DNA of 10,198 bases from JBGPYB01 sp041493035 (GTDB lineage: Bacteria > Acidobacteriota > Vicinamibacteria > Fen-336). Made by a program: the position numbers and the translations under genes. Shown here one piece after another: positions 1 through 8,032 of the stretch. How positions within the stretch are numbered: the stretch's first letter is position 1; every line of letters begins with the position of its first letter. The stretch spans positions 1 through 10,198 of the forward strand of contig JBGPYB010000165.1 in assembly GCA_041493035.1 (NCBI GenBank), given 5' to 3'. Below the pieces are notes generated by a model. That model had not been told where the DNA came from, searched no databases, and worked only from the letters and a program-made list of their open reading frames with translations.

Positions 1-1247
<1,247 letters not shown>

Positions 1248-1276
1248 GCCGCACGCGCAGCCGTCGGTCCTCCCCA

Positions 1277-1308
1277 GGGGGAGCCTCCGGGCTCCCCCAT
1301 TTCTTCCC
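1277..1308 (+). terminator. Intrinsic terminator of groEL
   Basis: A perfect 9-bp stem, GGGGGAGCC (1277-1285) with GGCTCCCCC (1290-1298), closes a TCCG loop. As RNA this is a C(UCCG)G tetraloop of the very stable UNCG class. It is followed by ATTTCTTCCC, a broken but pyrimidine-rich U tract on the + strand. On the minus strand the hairpin is followed by purines, so it should stop groEL transcripts but not those arriving from the convergent gene. The rest of the 121-bp intergenic stretch (1248-1368) shows no gene. Confidence 0.85.
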
Positions 1309-1368
1309 TGATCGGCGGCACCTGGACGCCCGTGGTGTCGCCTCCAGGAGATGCGGCGAGCGCGTGGG

Positions 1369-3396
1369 CTAGCTCGGCAGCTTGAACTGGACCCGAACGG
1401 GGATCCAGGTCTTGACCGCGACTCCGTCCTTGGTCGCCGGCCGGTAGCGGCGTTTCTTCACGTTCTCGAGGGCGGCCTCGTCGAGGCCGGAACGGCCACC
1501 CGCGCCAGAGACGATCTGAGCGTCCGTCACGGCGCCGTTCTCGTCCACGAGCACGTTCAGCTCGACAGTCCCCTCGACGCGCTGCCGTAGCGCTATCTGT
1601 GGGTACTGCACGGGGGGCGCCTTCTCGGGGACCGGGCCGATGACCCCCGGGTCGTTGACGTTGACGAGAGCGCCCGCACGCGCCGACGGGGGCGTGGGCG
1701 GCAGCGTCGTCGTGGCTGACGCGGTGGCGACGCGCGCGGCGTCTTCGGCCTTCCTCTGCTCCTCGGCTTGCCGCTGCTCCTCGGCAGCCTTCGCGTCCTC
1801 GCGCTTCTTCTTCTCTTCCTGCGCCTTGCGTTCCTGATCGGCGCGAGCCTTCTTCGCGGCCTCTTCCTGGGCCTTCTGCATTGTAGCCGGGTCGACCTCC
1901 GTTCCCTTGGCCTTGGCCTCCTTCTGAACCTTGGCTGCAGCCTCGTCCTTGGCCTTCTGCTCGGCCGCCGCCTTTTCTTCTTCGATGGCTCTCAGCTGGT
2001 CCTCGAGCTCCTTCACCCGAGCGAGGGCCGATACCGCTTCCGAGGAGAGGGTTGTCGGCGGAGGAGCGGCTGGCGCCGTAGCGCCTGTGAGGCCGCCCGC
2101 AAGGAAGTAGTACACCGCACTTCCCACGGCCGCGAGTGTCAGAACGGAGGCCGCGACAATGGGGGTCTTGCCCTTGGGGACTGTCTCCTTGTGGAACGTG
2201 AAACTGGCCGCCGCCTCTTTCGCGGAAACGCCCGAGGCCGGGGCGGCCGACTCGGCCGTCGGCGGTGGGGGCACACGGGCCGCATGGATCTCCCGGGTCG
2301 GCGCCGGCGCCTCCCTCACGACGGTGGCCGGAGGCTCGACCCTGGGCTGCGTCGCCGCGCCGGACGCGGGGATCGGTGTGGTGTTGAGGGTGATCGTATT
2401 CCCCGTGGATTTGGGCGCGCCGTCGGTCAGGAAATCGGCGTAGCTCGCCTCCCGTTCTTCCTTGATCTGCTTCGACTCCCGGTCAATGTCGTCCCGGAAG
2501 ATCGAGTGCATGAAGAAGGCGAGATTGAAGGTCGTCGGACTGAAGTCTCCCGAGAAGAGGAGCGTGTCGATCGCCTTGCGCAGCTCCTGTATCTCGGCGT
2601 AGCGCCCCGAGGGATCCTGCGCCAGCGAACGAGCCAGGATGTCGGCGATGGGCTTCGGCACGCTGTCGTCGTCTCCCGAAGGGTTCTGGAGGCGCGCCGC
2701 AGCCAAGCGCCCCGTAGTGTCGCCCTCTCGCCCACCCTCGAACAGGGGCCGGCCCGTGAGGGCTTCGAAGAGGAGGGCGCCCACCCCGAAGATGTCGGAG
2801 CGGGTGTCTCCCATGCCGCCCGCCGCCTGCTCCGGGGAGAGATAGAGCGCGTCCTGGTCGCGAAGCCCTCCGGCGTCCCTCACGCCAGCGAGCCAATGAC
2901 CGAACCCCCGAACGCGGATCTCGCCCTCGTAGGAAACAAGCACGTTTCCGGTGTTCAGGAGGCCGTGATAGTAGCGTCTGCCGCCCTCGGTCTTCCGCCC
3001 GTGGGAGTACTCGAGGGCCGAGCAGACCTTGCTTGCGATGAGAAGCGCGTGGTCCACGGAGAACGGGAACGTGTCCCGGCGGCAGCGCTCGAAGATGGCG
3101 CCAAGGCTCTTCCCCTCGATAAACTCGTAGGAGACGTAGTAGACCGCCTCGACCTTGCCGATCCCGTAGATCCGAATCACGTTGGGGTTCTGGAGCTGGG
3201 CGGCGACCTTCACCTGGTCCATCAGGTTCTTGGCGATTTCAGCGTTGGCCGAGAGGGCCGGGCGCAGGCGGAGGATGCTGACGATCTTCTCGATGCCGGT
3301 GGGGCCGAGCTTCGCAGCGCGATCCTCCACGCCGAGACTCGACGTCTCGATGTCCTCGAGCAGCACGAACTTGCCGAACTTCTCTCTCTTGGCCAT
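1369..3396 (-). CDS. Membrane pseudokinase fused to coiled coil and TonB C-terminal domain
   Basis: 675 residues from ATG 3396 (MAKREKFGKF). An in-frame GTG at 3444 would add 16 Arg-rich residues but lacks a ribosome site. Order: Ser/Thr-kinase fold about 7-280; helical segment with NLAFFMHSIFRDD about 291-305; Pro/Ala-rich linker about 330-395; one membrane helix about 410-433; Lys/Glu/Ala coiled coil about 455-555; TonB_C about 595-675 (YPQIALRQRVEGTVELNVLV). The kinase lacks its chemistry. VAIK Lys is Leu42, helix-C Glu is Gln61, HRD reads HGL (Asp to Leu146), and DFG reads GFG (Asp to Gly164). SPEQ and SDIFGVG, which stabilise the fold, remain. The inferred topology is cytoplasmic pseudokinase, single pass, periplasmic TolA-like rod, TonB domain. 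It lies 93 bp after the pilP-like gene. Architecture is confident; function is unknown. It could act as a nucleotide or ligand sensor, or as a scaffold for the pilus-like platform. Confidence 0.9.
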   Translation of the reverse strand: MAKREKFGKFVLLEDIETSSLGVEDRAAKLGPTGIEKIVSILRLRPALSANAEIAKNLMDQVKVAAQLQNPNVIRIYGIGKVEAVYYVSYEFIEGKSLGAIFERCRRDTFPFSVDHALLIASKVCSALEYSHGRKTEGGRRYYHGLLNTGNVLVSYEGEIRVRGFGHWLAGVRDAGGLRDQDALYLSPEQAAGGMGDTRSDIFGVGALLFEALTGRPLFEGGREGDTTGRLAAARLQNPSGDDDSVPKPIADILARSLAQDPSGRYAEIQELRKAIDTLLFSGDFSPTTFNLAFFMHSIFRDDIDRESKQIKEEREASYADFLTDGAPKSTGNTITLNTTPIPASGAATQPRVEPPATVVREAPAPTREIHAARVPPPPTAESAAPASGVSAKEAAASFTFHKETVPKGKTPIVAASVLTLAAVGSAVYYFLAGGLTGATAPAAPPPTTLSSEAVSALARVKELEDQLRAIEEEKAAAEQKAKDEAAAKVQKEAKAKGTEVDPATMQKAQEEAAKKARADQERKAQEEKKKREDAKAAEEQRQAEEQRKAEDAARVATASATTTLPPTPPSARAGALVNVNDPGVIGPVPEKAPPVQYPQIALRQRVEGTVELNVLVDENGAVTDAQIVSGAGGRSGLDEAALENVKKRRYRPATKDGVAVKTWIPVRVQFKLPS

Positions 3397-3434
3397 CGCG
3401 CGGCGTCGCCTCGAGCTAGGACGATTGTTGCGCG

Positions 3435-3463
3435 AAACTAGCACCGCTAGCGGGCGGCGTCAA
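3435..3463 (-). promoter_or_regulatory. Possible internal promoter before the pseudokinase gene
   Basis: On the minus strand TTGACG (3463-3458, five of six to the -35 consensus) is followed after exactly 17 bp by TAGTTT (3440-3435, only three of six to the -10). The spacer contains a perfect 10-bp palindrome, CCGCTAGCGG (3444-3453). A transcript starting here would begin near 3428, downstream of GTG 3444, which would favour ATG 3396 as the start of the pseudokinase. The -10 is poor, so this is tentative. Confidence 0.25.
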
Positions 3464-3489
3464 ACCTCAGCGTCTTGAGGGCCGGGACC

Positions 3490-3960
3490 TCAGTGAGCGG
3501 GACGTGCGACGACTTCGGCTCCGGACGGGCCGCGAAGTCGAGCCCCGGCGTCTTCGTCCACGGCGAGAAGCGTATAGCCAGATGCCACTTCTCCCGGAGC
3601 CAGAACGACGACCTCGCCAAGGATCGAGAGCGCAGCGCGAGCCTCACCGCTTCGCCGAAAGACTCCCACCAGCCGGACCGCCTCGGGGGACGGAGCTGCC
3701 TCCTGGGCGTGAGCCGGAAGGCGGCGCACTTCAGCAAGAGCCGCGGGCCTGGCGGAGCGCTCGTCGCGACCATACTCGAAGACGTTGCGCGAGGCTCCGC
3801 CCGTCGCAAAGCCAGCGGATGGAGAGGGTGCCGGCAAGGCCGACTGCGCATCCGAAGGGGCGGTGGGTGGCGTTGGCAACGGGCTTCCGCTCCCCCGAGC
3901 CCACGCAACGAGCAGAAGAGCCGCGGTCGAGGCCGCCGCCAGCAGCAGGACTCGCTTCAC
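3490..3960 (-). CDS. PilP/GspC-like inner-membrane protein
   Basis: 156 residues. The GTG start overlaps the stop of the pilO-like gene by 4 bp (GTGA), with GGAAGG just upstream. Residues about 4-21 form a hydrophobic N-terminal helix. Residues 25-50 are a Pro/Ser/Ala linker, followed by SRNVFEYGRD, a position where PilP proteins carry an R-(D/N)-P-F-like motif. The C-terminal part, about 95-155, reads RLVGVFRRSGEARAALSILG then APGEVASGYTLLAVDEDA. This is the small beta fold shared by PilP and the HR domain of GspC (L-x-G-V, A-x-I/L-S, G-x-x-x-x-G-Y, L-x-G-x-x-G). Family PilP is usually a lipoprotein, but no lipobox Cys is present here, so it looks anchored by its helix like GspC. It would be the periplasmic link from the PilN/O platform to a secretin. 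Fold assignment is moderately sure; pilus versus secretion role is open. Confidence 0.7.
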   Translation of the reverse strand: MKRVLLLAAASTAALLLVAWARGSGSPLPTPPTAPSDAQSALPAPSPSAGFATGGASRNVFEYGRDERSARPAALAEVRRLPAHAQEAAPSPEAVRLVGVFRRSGEARAALSILGEVVVLAPGEVASGYTLLAVDEDAGARLRGPSGAEVVARPAH

Positions 3961-4448
3961 GGCCTTCCGCCGAGGCTCAGAGCGTCCAGATCCAGCAGGA
4001 TCGCGTCGGCGCTCGGAGAGAAGCGCACGCGGCCCAGCACGATGCCGCTCCCGGCGGGGGCCACCGCCGCAGAAAGGCTCACGACATCTTCGAAGCGTCC
4101 CTGGGCTGTGAGGTGAACTGTCGCCACCACCGGGCTCCGGCCGGGCCCCACCGAGAGGTGAACGGTCGAGACCCTCGAAGCCTTTATGGACTCCAGCACC
4201 GAACGTCGAAGCGCTATGAGAGCCTCGGTACCGGGCTCACCTGCCGACACCGGAGTCCTGCGAGCGAGTCGGCTGAGGTTCTCGCGGCCCGTTCGGGACA
4301 GGCGCTGCGCCGCTTCGCGGCGGCGTTCCCGAGCGCGGCGGTACTCGTCCCCGAGGTCCGCCGCCGCTCGCCGTGCAGGAAGGGCGAATCCGAAGTAGAC
4401 GACGGCGGCCAAAGCAGCGATCAGAAGCGCCAAGGGCCGCGTCGTCAT
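3957..4448 (-). CDS. PilO-like inner-membrane platform protein
   Basis: 163 residues. ATG overlaps the pilN-like stop by 4 bp (ATGA), and AGGGG lies 9 bp upstream. The layout is that of PilO/GspM. There is a very short cytoplasmic tip, one membrane helix (about 4-23), an Arg/Glu-rich periplasmic coiled coil (about 30-62), then a small ferredoxin-like domain. That domain includes VVATVHLTAQGRFEDVVSLS (about 107-126), the strand-helix element in which PilO/PilN proteins form their dimer. Typical PilO is about 200 residues, so this one is short, mainly in the coiled coil. In type IV pilus systems PilO pairs with PilN and holds PilP in the periplasm. The call rests on topology, the domain pattern and gene order rather than strong sequence identity. 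Confidence 0.7.
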   Translation of the reverse strand: MTTRPLALLIAALAAVVYFGFALPARRAAADLGDEYRRARERRREAAQRLSRTGRENLSRLARRTPVSAGEPGTEALIALRRSVLESIKASRVSTVHLSVGPGRSPVVATVHLTAQGRFEDVVSLSAAVAPAGSGIVLGRVRFSPSADAILLDLDALSLGGRP

Positions 4449-4957
4449 GGAGGGAGTCCCCTGTAGCTCATTCGGACGGATGCCGTCAGCTCTCCCTGGC
4501 GGTTTTCCGGACCTGGAACCACGTCACCGAAACGCTTCGACTCCGCGAGCCGGGCCAGAAACAGATCATAGGCCTCGGCGTGCTGCGCCACGACATGCAG
4601 ATCGAGGACCAGACGTTCGCGGTAGTCCAGGTCGAGGGACTGAAGGCGGACGTCGGCTGGAAGGAGCGCCGACAGCTCCTCGACGATCCTCGGGGGCGGG
4701 GCCTCGGCGGTCTCGCGAGCCTGGGCCGCGAGGACTGCGTCCCCTGGGCTCCGCTTGCCCTCCACAACCCGCACCCGCTCCGTGATCTCGTCCGCCTCCC
4801 GCGCGGCACGGGCGACCTCCTTTCGCCGACGATCGAGGTCGGCCGACGCCTGCCAGAAGAGAAGCCCGGCAGCAACGAGCGCCGCGCACGCGGCGAACGT
4901 GAGCGCGGTGTCCGCCCTCCAGAGCCGGCGCCGCGGGCGCGTCGAGAAGTCGGTCAC
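4445..4957 (-). CDS. PilN-like inner-membrane protein
   Basis: 170 residues from GTG 4957, chosen because it gives the same 4-bp GTGA overlap with the preceding stop as the pilO/pilP junction. An ATG at 4978 and a longer open frame to 5044 exist but lie deep inside the pilM-like gene. The N-terminus MTDFSTRPRRRLWR is basic and cytoplasmic. It lacks the INLLP motif by which usual PilN binds PilM. One membrane helix follows (about 16-37), then a charged coiled coil (about 38-75). The periplasmic domain starts at IVEELSALLPADVRLQSLDL (91-110) and runs through LVLDLHVVAQHAEAYDLFLA, a pattern very like PilN (LP-x-x-V-x-L, then a helix ending in the L-E-x-S-x-x-F region). It should dimerise with the PilO-like protein. 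The PilN family call is fairly good; the missing INLLP is notable. Confidence 0.75.
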   Translation of the reverse strand: MTDFSTRPRRRLWRADTALTFAACAALVAAGLLFWQASADLDRRRKEVARAAREADEITERVRVVEGKRSPGDAVLAAQARETAEAPPPRIVEELSALLPADVRLQSLDLDYRERLVLDLHVVAQHAEAYDLFLARLAESKRFGDVVPGPENRQGELTASVRMSYRGLPP

Positions 4958-5817
4958 GACAGCGCCGCCCCAAGCCATGCGAGCTCCGCGGTCTCTACTG
5001 GTCGGGATCGGCCGGTACCGTGCCAGGCCGGCTCGGCCCTGCACCCGAGATCGACGAGTTCTCGCGCTACGCCCGGGGTACCCGATCCCAGGACGGCGAT
5101 CCTGGGTTCCCCCTCGCCTCCCGCCAGCGCGAACGTCCGAGCGAGCTCCTGCCGCAACCAGTCGGCCTCGTGAGACCCGGGCTCCCTGCGACGACTCCGG
5201 AGGGCGACGAGCGTCCCGCGCCGGAACGCAGCGAAGGAGACAGCCGCGTCGCTCAGAATGACGGCAAGGACGACGTCAGTGGCTGCGGCTTCATGGAGGG
5301 CGCCTGCCCTCTGGAGGCCGGCGACGGCGGCGAAGGGCGTGAGGTGGACCCGATCCAGGCTGAACCCCGCGATCGTGACTGCCCCCTCATAGGCTTCGAC
5401 CACGCTCTTGCGAACCGCACCGCAGAGGAACCGCCGCCCCCCCACGTCGAGTGCGTCAACCGTCGCCTCCCCCACCGGATAGGGGAGTCCCTGTCCCAGG
5501 CGGAAGCGGGCGTATTCGCCGATCGGCACGCCCGGAGAGGCCTCTATGAGAGCCGTCCGGGCGACGCCATCGGGCAGAACCAGCGTGGCGCGGCGGCCGT
5601 TCGTCCCCAGGGAATGGCGCACCGAGGCCAGAGCCTCTCGAACCTCATCGAGGCGGGAAACGTTCTCATCGAGCGGCGAAGGTGCGAGTGCCCCGGGAGA
5701 GAGGGCAGCGCGACTCAAGCCTTCGACGCTCGGACCCCCGGCCCCCCACGAGACGAGGGCACCGGTCACCGACGCGGCGTCGAGGGCCACCAGGAGCTTT
5801 GCCCGTCGCCACGACAT
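4954..5817 (-). CDS. PilM-like actin-fold cytoplasmic protein
   Basis: 287 residues from ATG 5817, the most upstream start in frame. PilM is the cytoplasmic actin-like (FtsA-like) member of the type IV pilus platform. Here LLVALDAASVTGALVSWG (about 8-25) matches the phosphate-1 strand-turn-strand where PilM has a G-(I/L)-D-I-G-x-x-S motif. ATLVLPDGVARTALIEA (about 77-93) matches the next conserved block of PilM/GspL, and DVVLAVILSDAAVSFAAFR (about 182-200) the second beta hairpin. PilM is usually near 350 residues. This copy is shorter, and the Gly residues of the phosphate loop are replaced by Ala, so ATP binding may be weak or lost. GspL of type II secretion is the alternative, but that protein carries its own membrane domain, which is absent here. 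First gene of the minus-strand block, overlapping the next by 4 bp. Confidence 0.7.
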   Translation of the reverse strand: MSWRRAKLLVALDAASVTGALVSWGAGGPSVEGLSRAALSPGALAPSPLDENVSRLDEVREALASVRHSLGTNGRRATLVLPDGVARTALIEASPGVPIGEYARFRLGQGLPYPVGEATVDALDVGGRRFLCGAVRKSVVEAYEGAVTIAGFSLDRVHLTPFAAVAGLQRAGALHEAAATDVVLAVILSDAAVSFAAFRRGTLVALRSRRREPGSHEADWLRQELARTFALAGGEGEPRIAVLGSGTPGVARELVDLGCRAEPAWHGTGRSRPVETAELAWLGAALS

Positions 5818-5829
5818 CCTGTCATTATA
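5818..5829 (-). promoter_or_regulatory. -10 element of the pilM-like gene, leaderless start
   Basis: A perfect TATAAT (5829-5824 on the minus strand) lies exactly six bases before the A of ATG 5817. With standard -10 geometry the first transcribed base is that A, so the mRNA would be leaderless. No good -35 is seen at 16-18 bp, and no TGn extension precedes the box. The only ribosome-site-like bases are AGG touching the ATG, at unusable spacing. Confidence 0.5.
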
Positions 5830-5887
5830 GTCGTCGCAGTCCCCGACCGGGCTTGAGAGCCTGGAGTTTGGAGTTTCGAGGCGCAGT

Positions 5888-5912
5888 GACGGGTGCTATG
5901 ATCCGCCCCGTC
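5888..5912. promoter_or_regulatory. Inverted repeat flanking the -10 element, possible operator
   Basis: GACGGG (5888-5893) and CCCGTC (5907-5912) are perfect inverted arms separated by 13 bp that hold the TGCTATGAT promoter core. A dimeric repressor bound here would cover the promoter. Six-base arms arise by chance fairly often in GC-rich DNA, so this is only a candidate. Confidence 0.25.
5894..5902 (+). promoter_or_regulatory. Extended -10 promoter of the fusA2-like gene
   Basis: TGCTATGAT is an extended -10 element (TGn followed by five of six bases of TATAAT). The -35 position (5874-5879, TTTCGA) matches poorly, which extended -10 promoters tolerate. The start site would fall near 5909, giving a leader of about 24 bases before GTG 5933. 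Confidence 0.5.
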
Positions 5913-5932
5913 GCTACAACCCTGGGGGTGGC

Positions 5933-8032
5933 GTGAAACTCTACGATGCGCCCAACGTAAGGAACATCGCCGTCGTGGGGCACGGCGGCTGCGGAAAGAC
6001 CACGCTGGTCTCGGCCCTCCTCTTCGACATGGGCGCCTCCACGCGACTCGGACGGGTGGAGGACGGAACGACGGTCACCGACTTCGACGCCGACGAGATC
6101 GAGCGGAAGATCAGCTTGCAGGCTGCCGTCGCCTGGGGCGAGTGGAAGAAGACCCGCATCAACCTCATCGACGCCCCCGGTTACGCCAACTTCATCGCCG
6201 AGGCGCGGGCCGCCCTGCGCGCCGCCGACGCGGCCATCGTCGTCGTGGACGCCGTCGCCGGCGTCGAGGTGCAGACCGAGAAGGCGTGGTCGATCTGCGA
6301 GGAATACGGCCTTCCGCGACTCGTGGTGATCAATCGCATGGACCGCGACCGCGCGTCCTTCGAACGCACCCTCGAATCGCTCCGCTCGACGTTCGGCCGC
6401 GGTGTCGTCCCCATCGCCATGCCCCTGGCCGAGGAGAAGGACTTCACGGGTGTCGCCGAGCTGGAGACCGACAAGGCCGACGTCTACGCCCCGGACCAGA
6501 GCGGCAAGTTCCAGCAGACGGACGTCCCGGCGGCGCTCAAGGAGAGCGAGGCGGCACTTCACGCGCAACTCGTGGAGATGGTGGCTGAAGCTGACGAGAC
6601 TTTGATGGAGGAGTTCTTCGCCGAAGGGAACCTGCCATTACCGGATCTCATCAAGGGGCTCCGGCAGAGCGCCCTGTCGCGTCGCCTCTTCCCGGTCCTG
6701 CCGGCCTCATCGACTCGGAACGTCGCCATGCACCCGATCCTGGACGCCATCGTCGACCTCCTCCCCTCCCCCGTCGATCGGCCGGAGTGGATCGGAACGG
6801 ACCCGGCATCCCATGGGGAGGCCCGGCGCGCAGCGGACCCGGCGGCCCCGCTGGCGGCCTTCATCTTCAAGACCATGGTGGATCCCCACGCTGGGCGCAT
6901 CTCGCTCGTGCGCGTGGTCTCGGGAACGCTGAAGGCCGACGGAAGCGTCTACAACGCGAGCCGCGATGTCGTGGAGCGCGTGGGCTCCCTATTCGCCCTC
7001 CAGGGAAAGACCACGACTCCAGTGCAGGAGCTCCGGGCCGGGGACCTGGGGGCCATCGCCAAGCTCAAGGACACCCTGACCAACGATACCTTGGCCGACA
7101 AAGGACACCCTATCGTCTTTCCGAAGATCCCCTTTCCCGAGCCAGCGACGACCTTCGCCATCGAGCCGAAGACCCGAGGCGACGAGGACAAGATCTCCCA
7201 GTCCCTCCATCGCTTGATGGAGGAGGACCCGGTCATCCGCGTGTCCCAGGATCCCCAGACCCATGAGATGCTCCTGTCGGGGATGGGGCAGCTCCATGTC
7301 GAGGTCGTGGTCGGGAGGTTGAAGAAGCGCTACAAGGTCGAGGTCAACCTCAAGAAACCGAAGATCCCATATCGGGAGACGATCAAGACTGCGGCCGAGG
7401 GGCACGGCCGCCACAAGAAGCAGACCGGCGGCCATGGCCAGTTCGGCGACTGCAAGATCCGGATGAAGCCCCTTCCGCGCGGGTCGGACTTCAGCTTCGT
7501 CGACGATATCTTCGGCGGGTCGATTCCCAAGAACTTCATCCCGGCGGTGGAGAAGGGCATCCAGGCTGCGCGCCTCAAGGGGTTCGTCGCGGGCTATCCC
7601 ATGGTCGATTTCCAGGTCGAGCTCTTCGACGGGCAGTACCACGACGTGGATTCGTCGGAGATGTCGTTCAAGATCGCCGGCTCTCTCGCGTACAAGGACG
7701 CGGTGCCAAAGTGCCGCCCGACCCTCCTCGAGCCGATCATGAAGGTGGAGATCGCGGTCCCCGAGGAGTACGCAGGGGCCGTAATGGGCGACCTTTCGAG
7801 CCGCCGCGGACGCCCCCAGGGAATGGAGCCGAAAGGCTCTTTGCAGGTGATCCGCGCCGAGGTGCCCATGTCGGAGATGCTCTCGTACGACGCCGACCTC
7901 ACATCCATGACGGGGGCGCGCGGCTCGTACCACATGGAGATGTCCCACTACGACGAGGTGCCGGGGCAACTCCAGGAGAAGATCGTGTCGGCTACCCGCG
8001 CCGATCGGGGGGATGTCGAGGACGAGGCGTGA
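5933..8032 (+). CDS. Elongation factor G-like GTPase (EF-G-2 type)
   Basis: 699 residues. GTG 5933 is chosen because GGGGGTG lies just upstream and the next residues lead straight into the G domain; no longer frame is open. The five-domain EF-G layout is complete. G1 is GHGGCGKT (16-23), the switch 1 region ends in ERKIS where EF-G has ERGIT, G3 is DAPGY (80-84) and G4 is NRMD (134-137). Domain II is around 285-385, domain IV contains KQTGGHGQFGD, and domain V ends with SYDADLTSMTGARGSYHMEM. GHGG at G1 and Tyr in place of the G3 His separate it from the canonical translocase (GHIDAGKT, DTPGH) and match the paralogous EF-G-2 group. Its role is probably on the ribosome under special conditions and not proven. 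It likely shares a transcript with the TonB-domain gene 47 bp downstream. A canonical fusA is expected elsewhere in the genome. Confidence 0.9.
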   Translation: MKLYDAPNVRNIAVVGHGGCGKTTLVSALLFDMGASTRLGRVEDGTTVTDFDADEIERKISLQAAVAWGEWKKTRINLIDAPGYANFIAEARAALRAADAAIVVVDAVAGVEVQTEKAWSICEEYGLPRLVVINRMDRDRASFERTLESLRSTFGRGVVPIAMPLAEEKDFTGVAELETDKADVYAPDQSGKFQQTDVPAALKESEAALHAQLVEMVAEADETLMEEFFAEGNLPLPDLIKGLRQSALSRRLFPVLPASSTRNVAMHPILDAIVDLLPSPVDRPEWIGTDPASHGEARRAADPAAPLAAFIFKTMVDPHAGRISLVRVVSGTLKADGSVYNASRDVVERVGSLFALQGKTTTPVQELRAGDLGAIAKLKDTLTNDTLADKGHPIVFPKIPFPEPATTFAIEPKTRGDEDKISQSLHRLMEEDPVIRVSQDPQTHEMLLSGMGQLHVEVVVGRLKKRYKVEVNLKKPKIPYRETIKTAAEGHGRHKKQTGGHGQFGDCKIRMKPLPRGSDFSFVDDIFGGSIPKNFIPAVEKGIQAARLKGFVAGYPMVDFQVELFDGQYHDVDSSEMSFKIAGSLAYKDAVPKCRPTLLEPIMKVEIAVPEEYAGAVMGDLSSRRGRPQGMEPKGSLQVIRAEVPMSEMLSYDADLTSMTGARGSYHMEMSHYDEVPGQLQEKIVSATRADRGDVEDEA

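Noticed and set aside
1314..1342. Second hairpin (GGCGGCACC with GGTGTCGCC) between groEL and the pseudokinase, considered as terminator for the minus-strand block
   Set aside because: On the minus strand its single G-T pair becomes a C-A mismatch, and no U tract follows in either direction.
1369..3396. Annotation as an active Ser/Thr protein kinase
   Set aside because: Lys, helix-C Glu, HRD Asp and DFG Asp equivalents are all substituted, so phosphotransfer by the usual mechanism is not expected.
1768..3441. 557-codon open frame on the + strand opposite the pseudokinase
   Set aside because: The minus-strand frame has clear domains. The + translation is Arg/Gly/Leu-rich, with no recognisable fold. 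Its Leu runs are just the antisense of the Lys/Glu coiled coil.
3397..3444. Longer pseudokinase starting at GTG 3444
   Set aside because: Adds a 16-residue Arg-rich stretch with no homology to kinase N-termini and no ribosome site; ATG 3396 leads directly into the first kinase strand.
3504..4466. 320-codon open frame on the + strand opposite pilO/pilP-like genes
   Set aside because: Arg/Pro/Ser-rich composition typical of high-GC shadow frames, and it spans two coherent, overlapping genes on the other strand.
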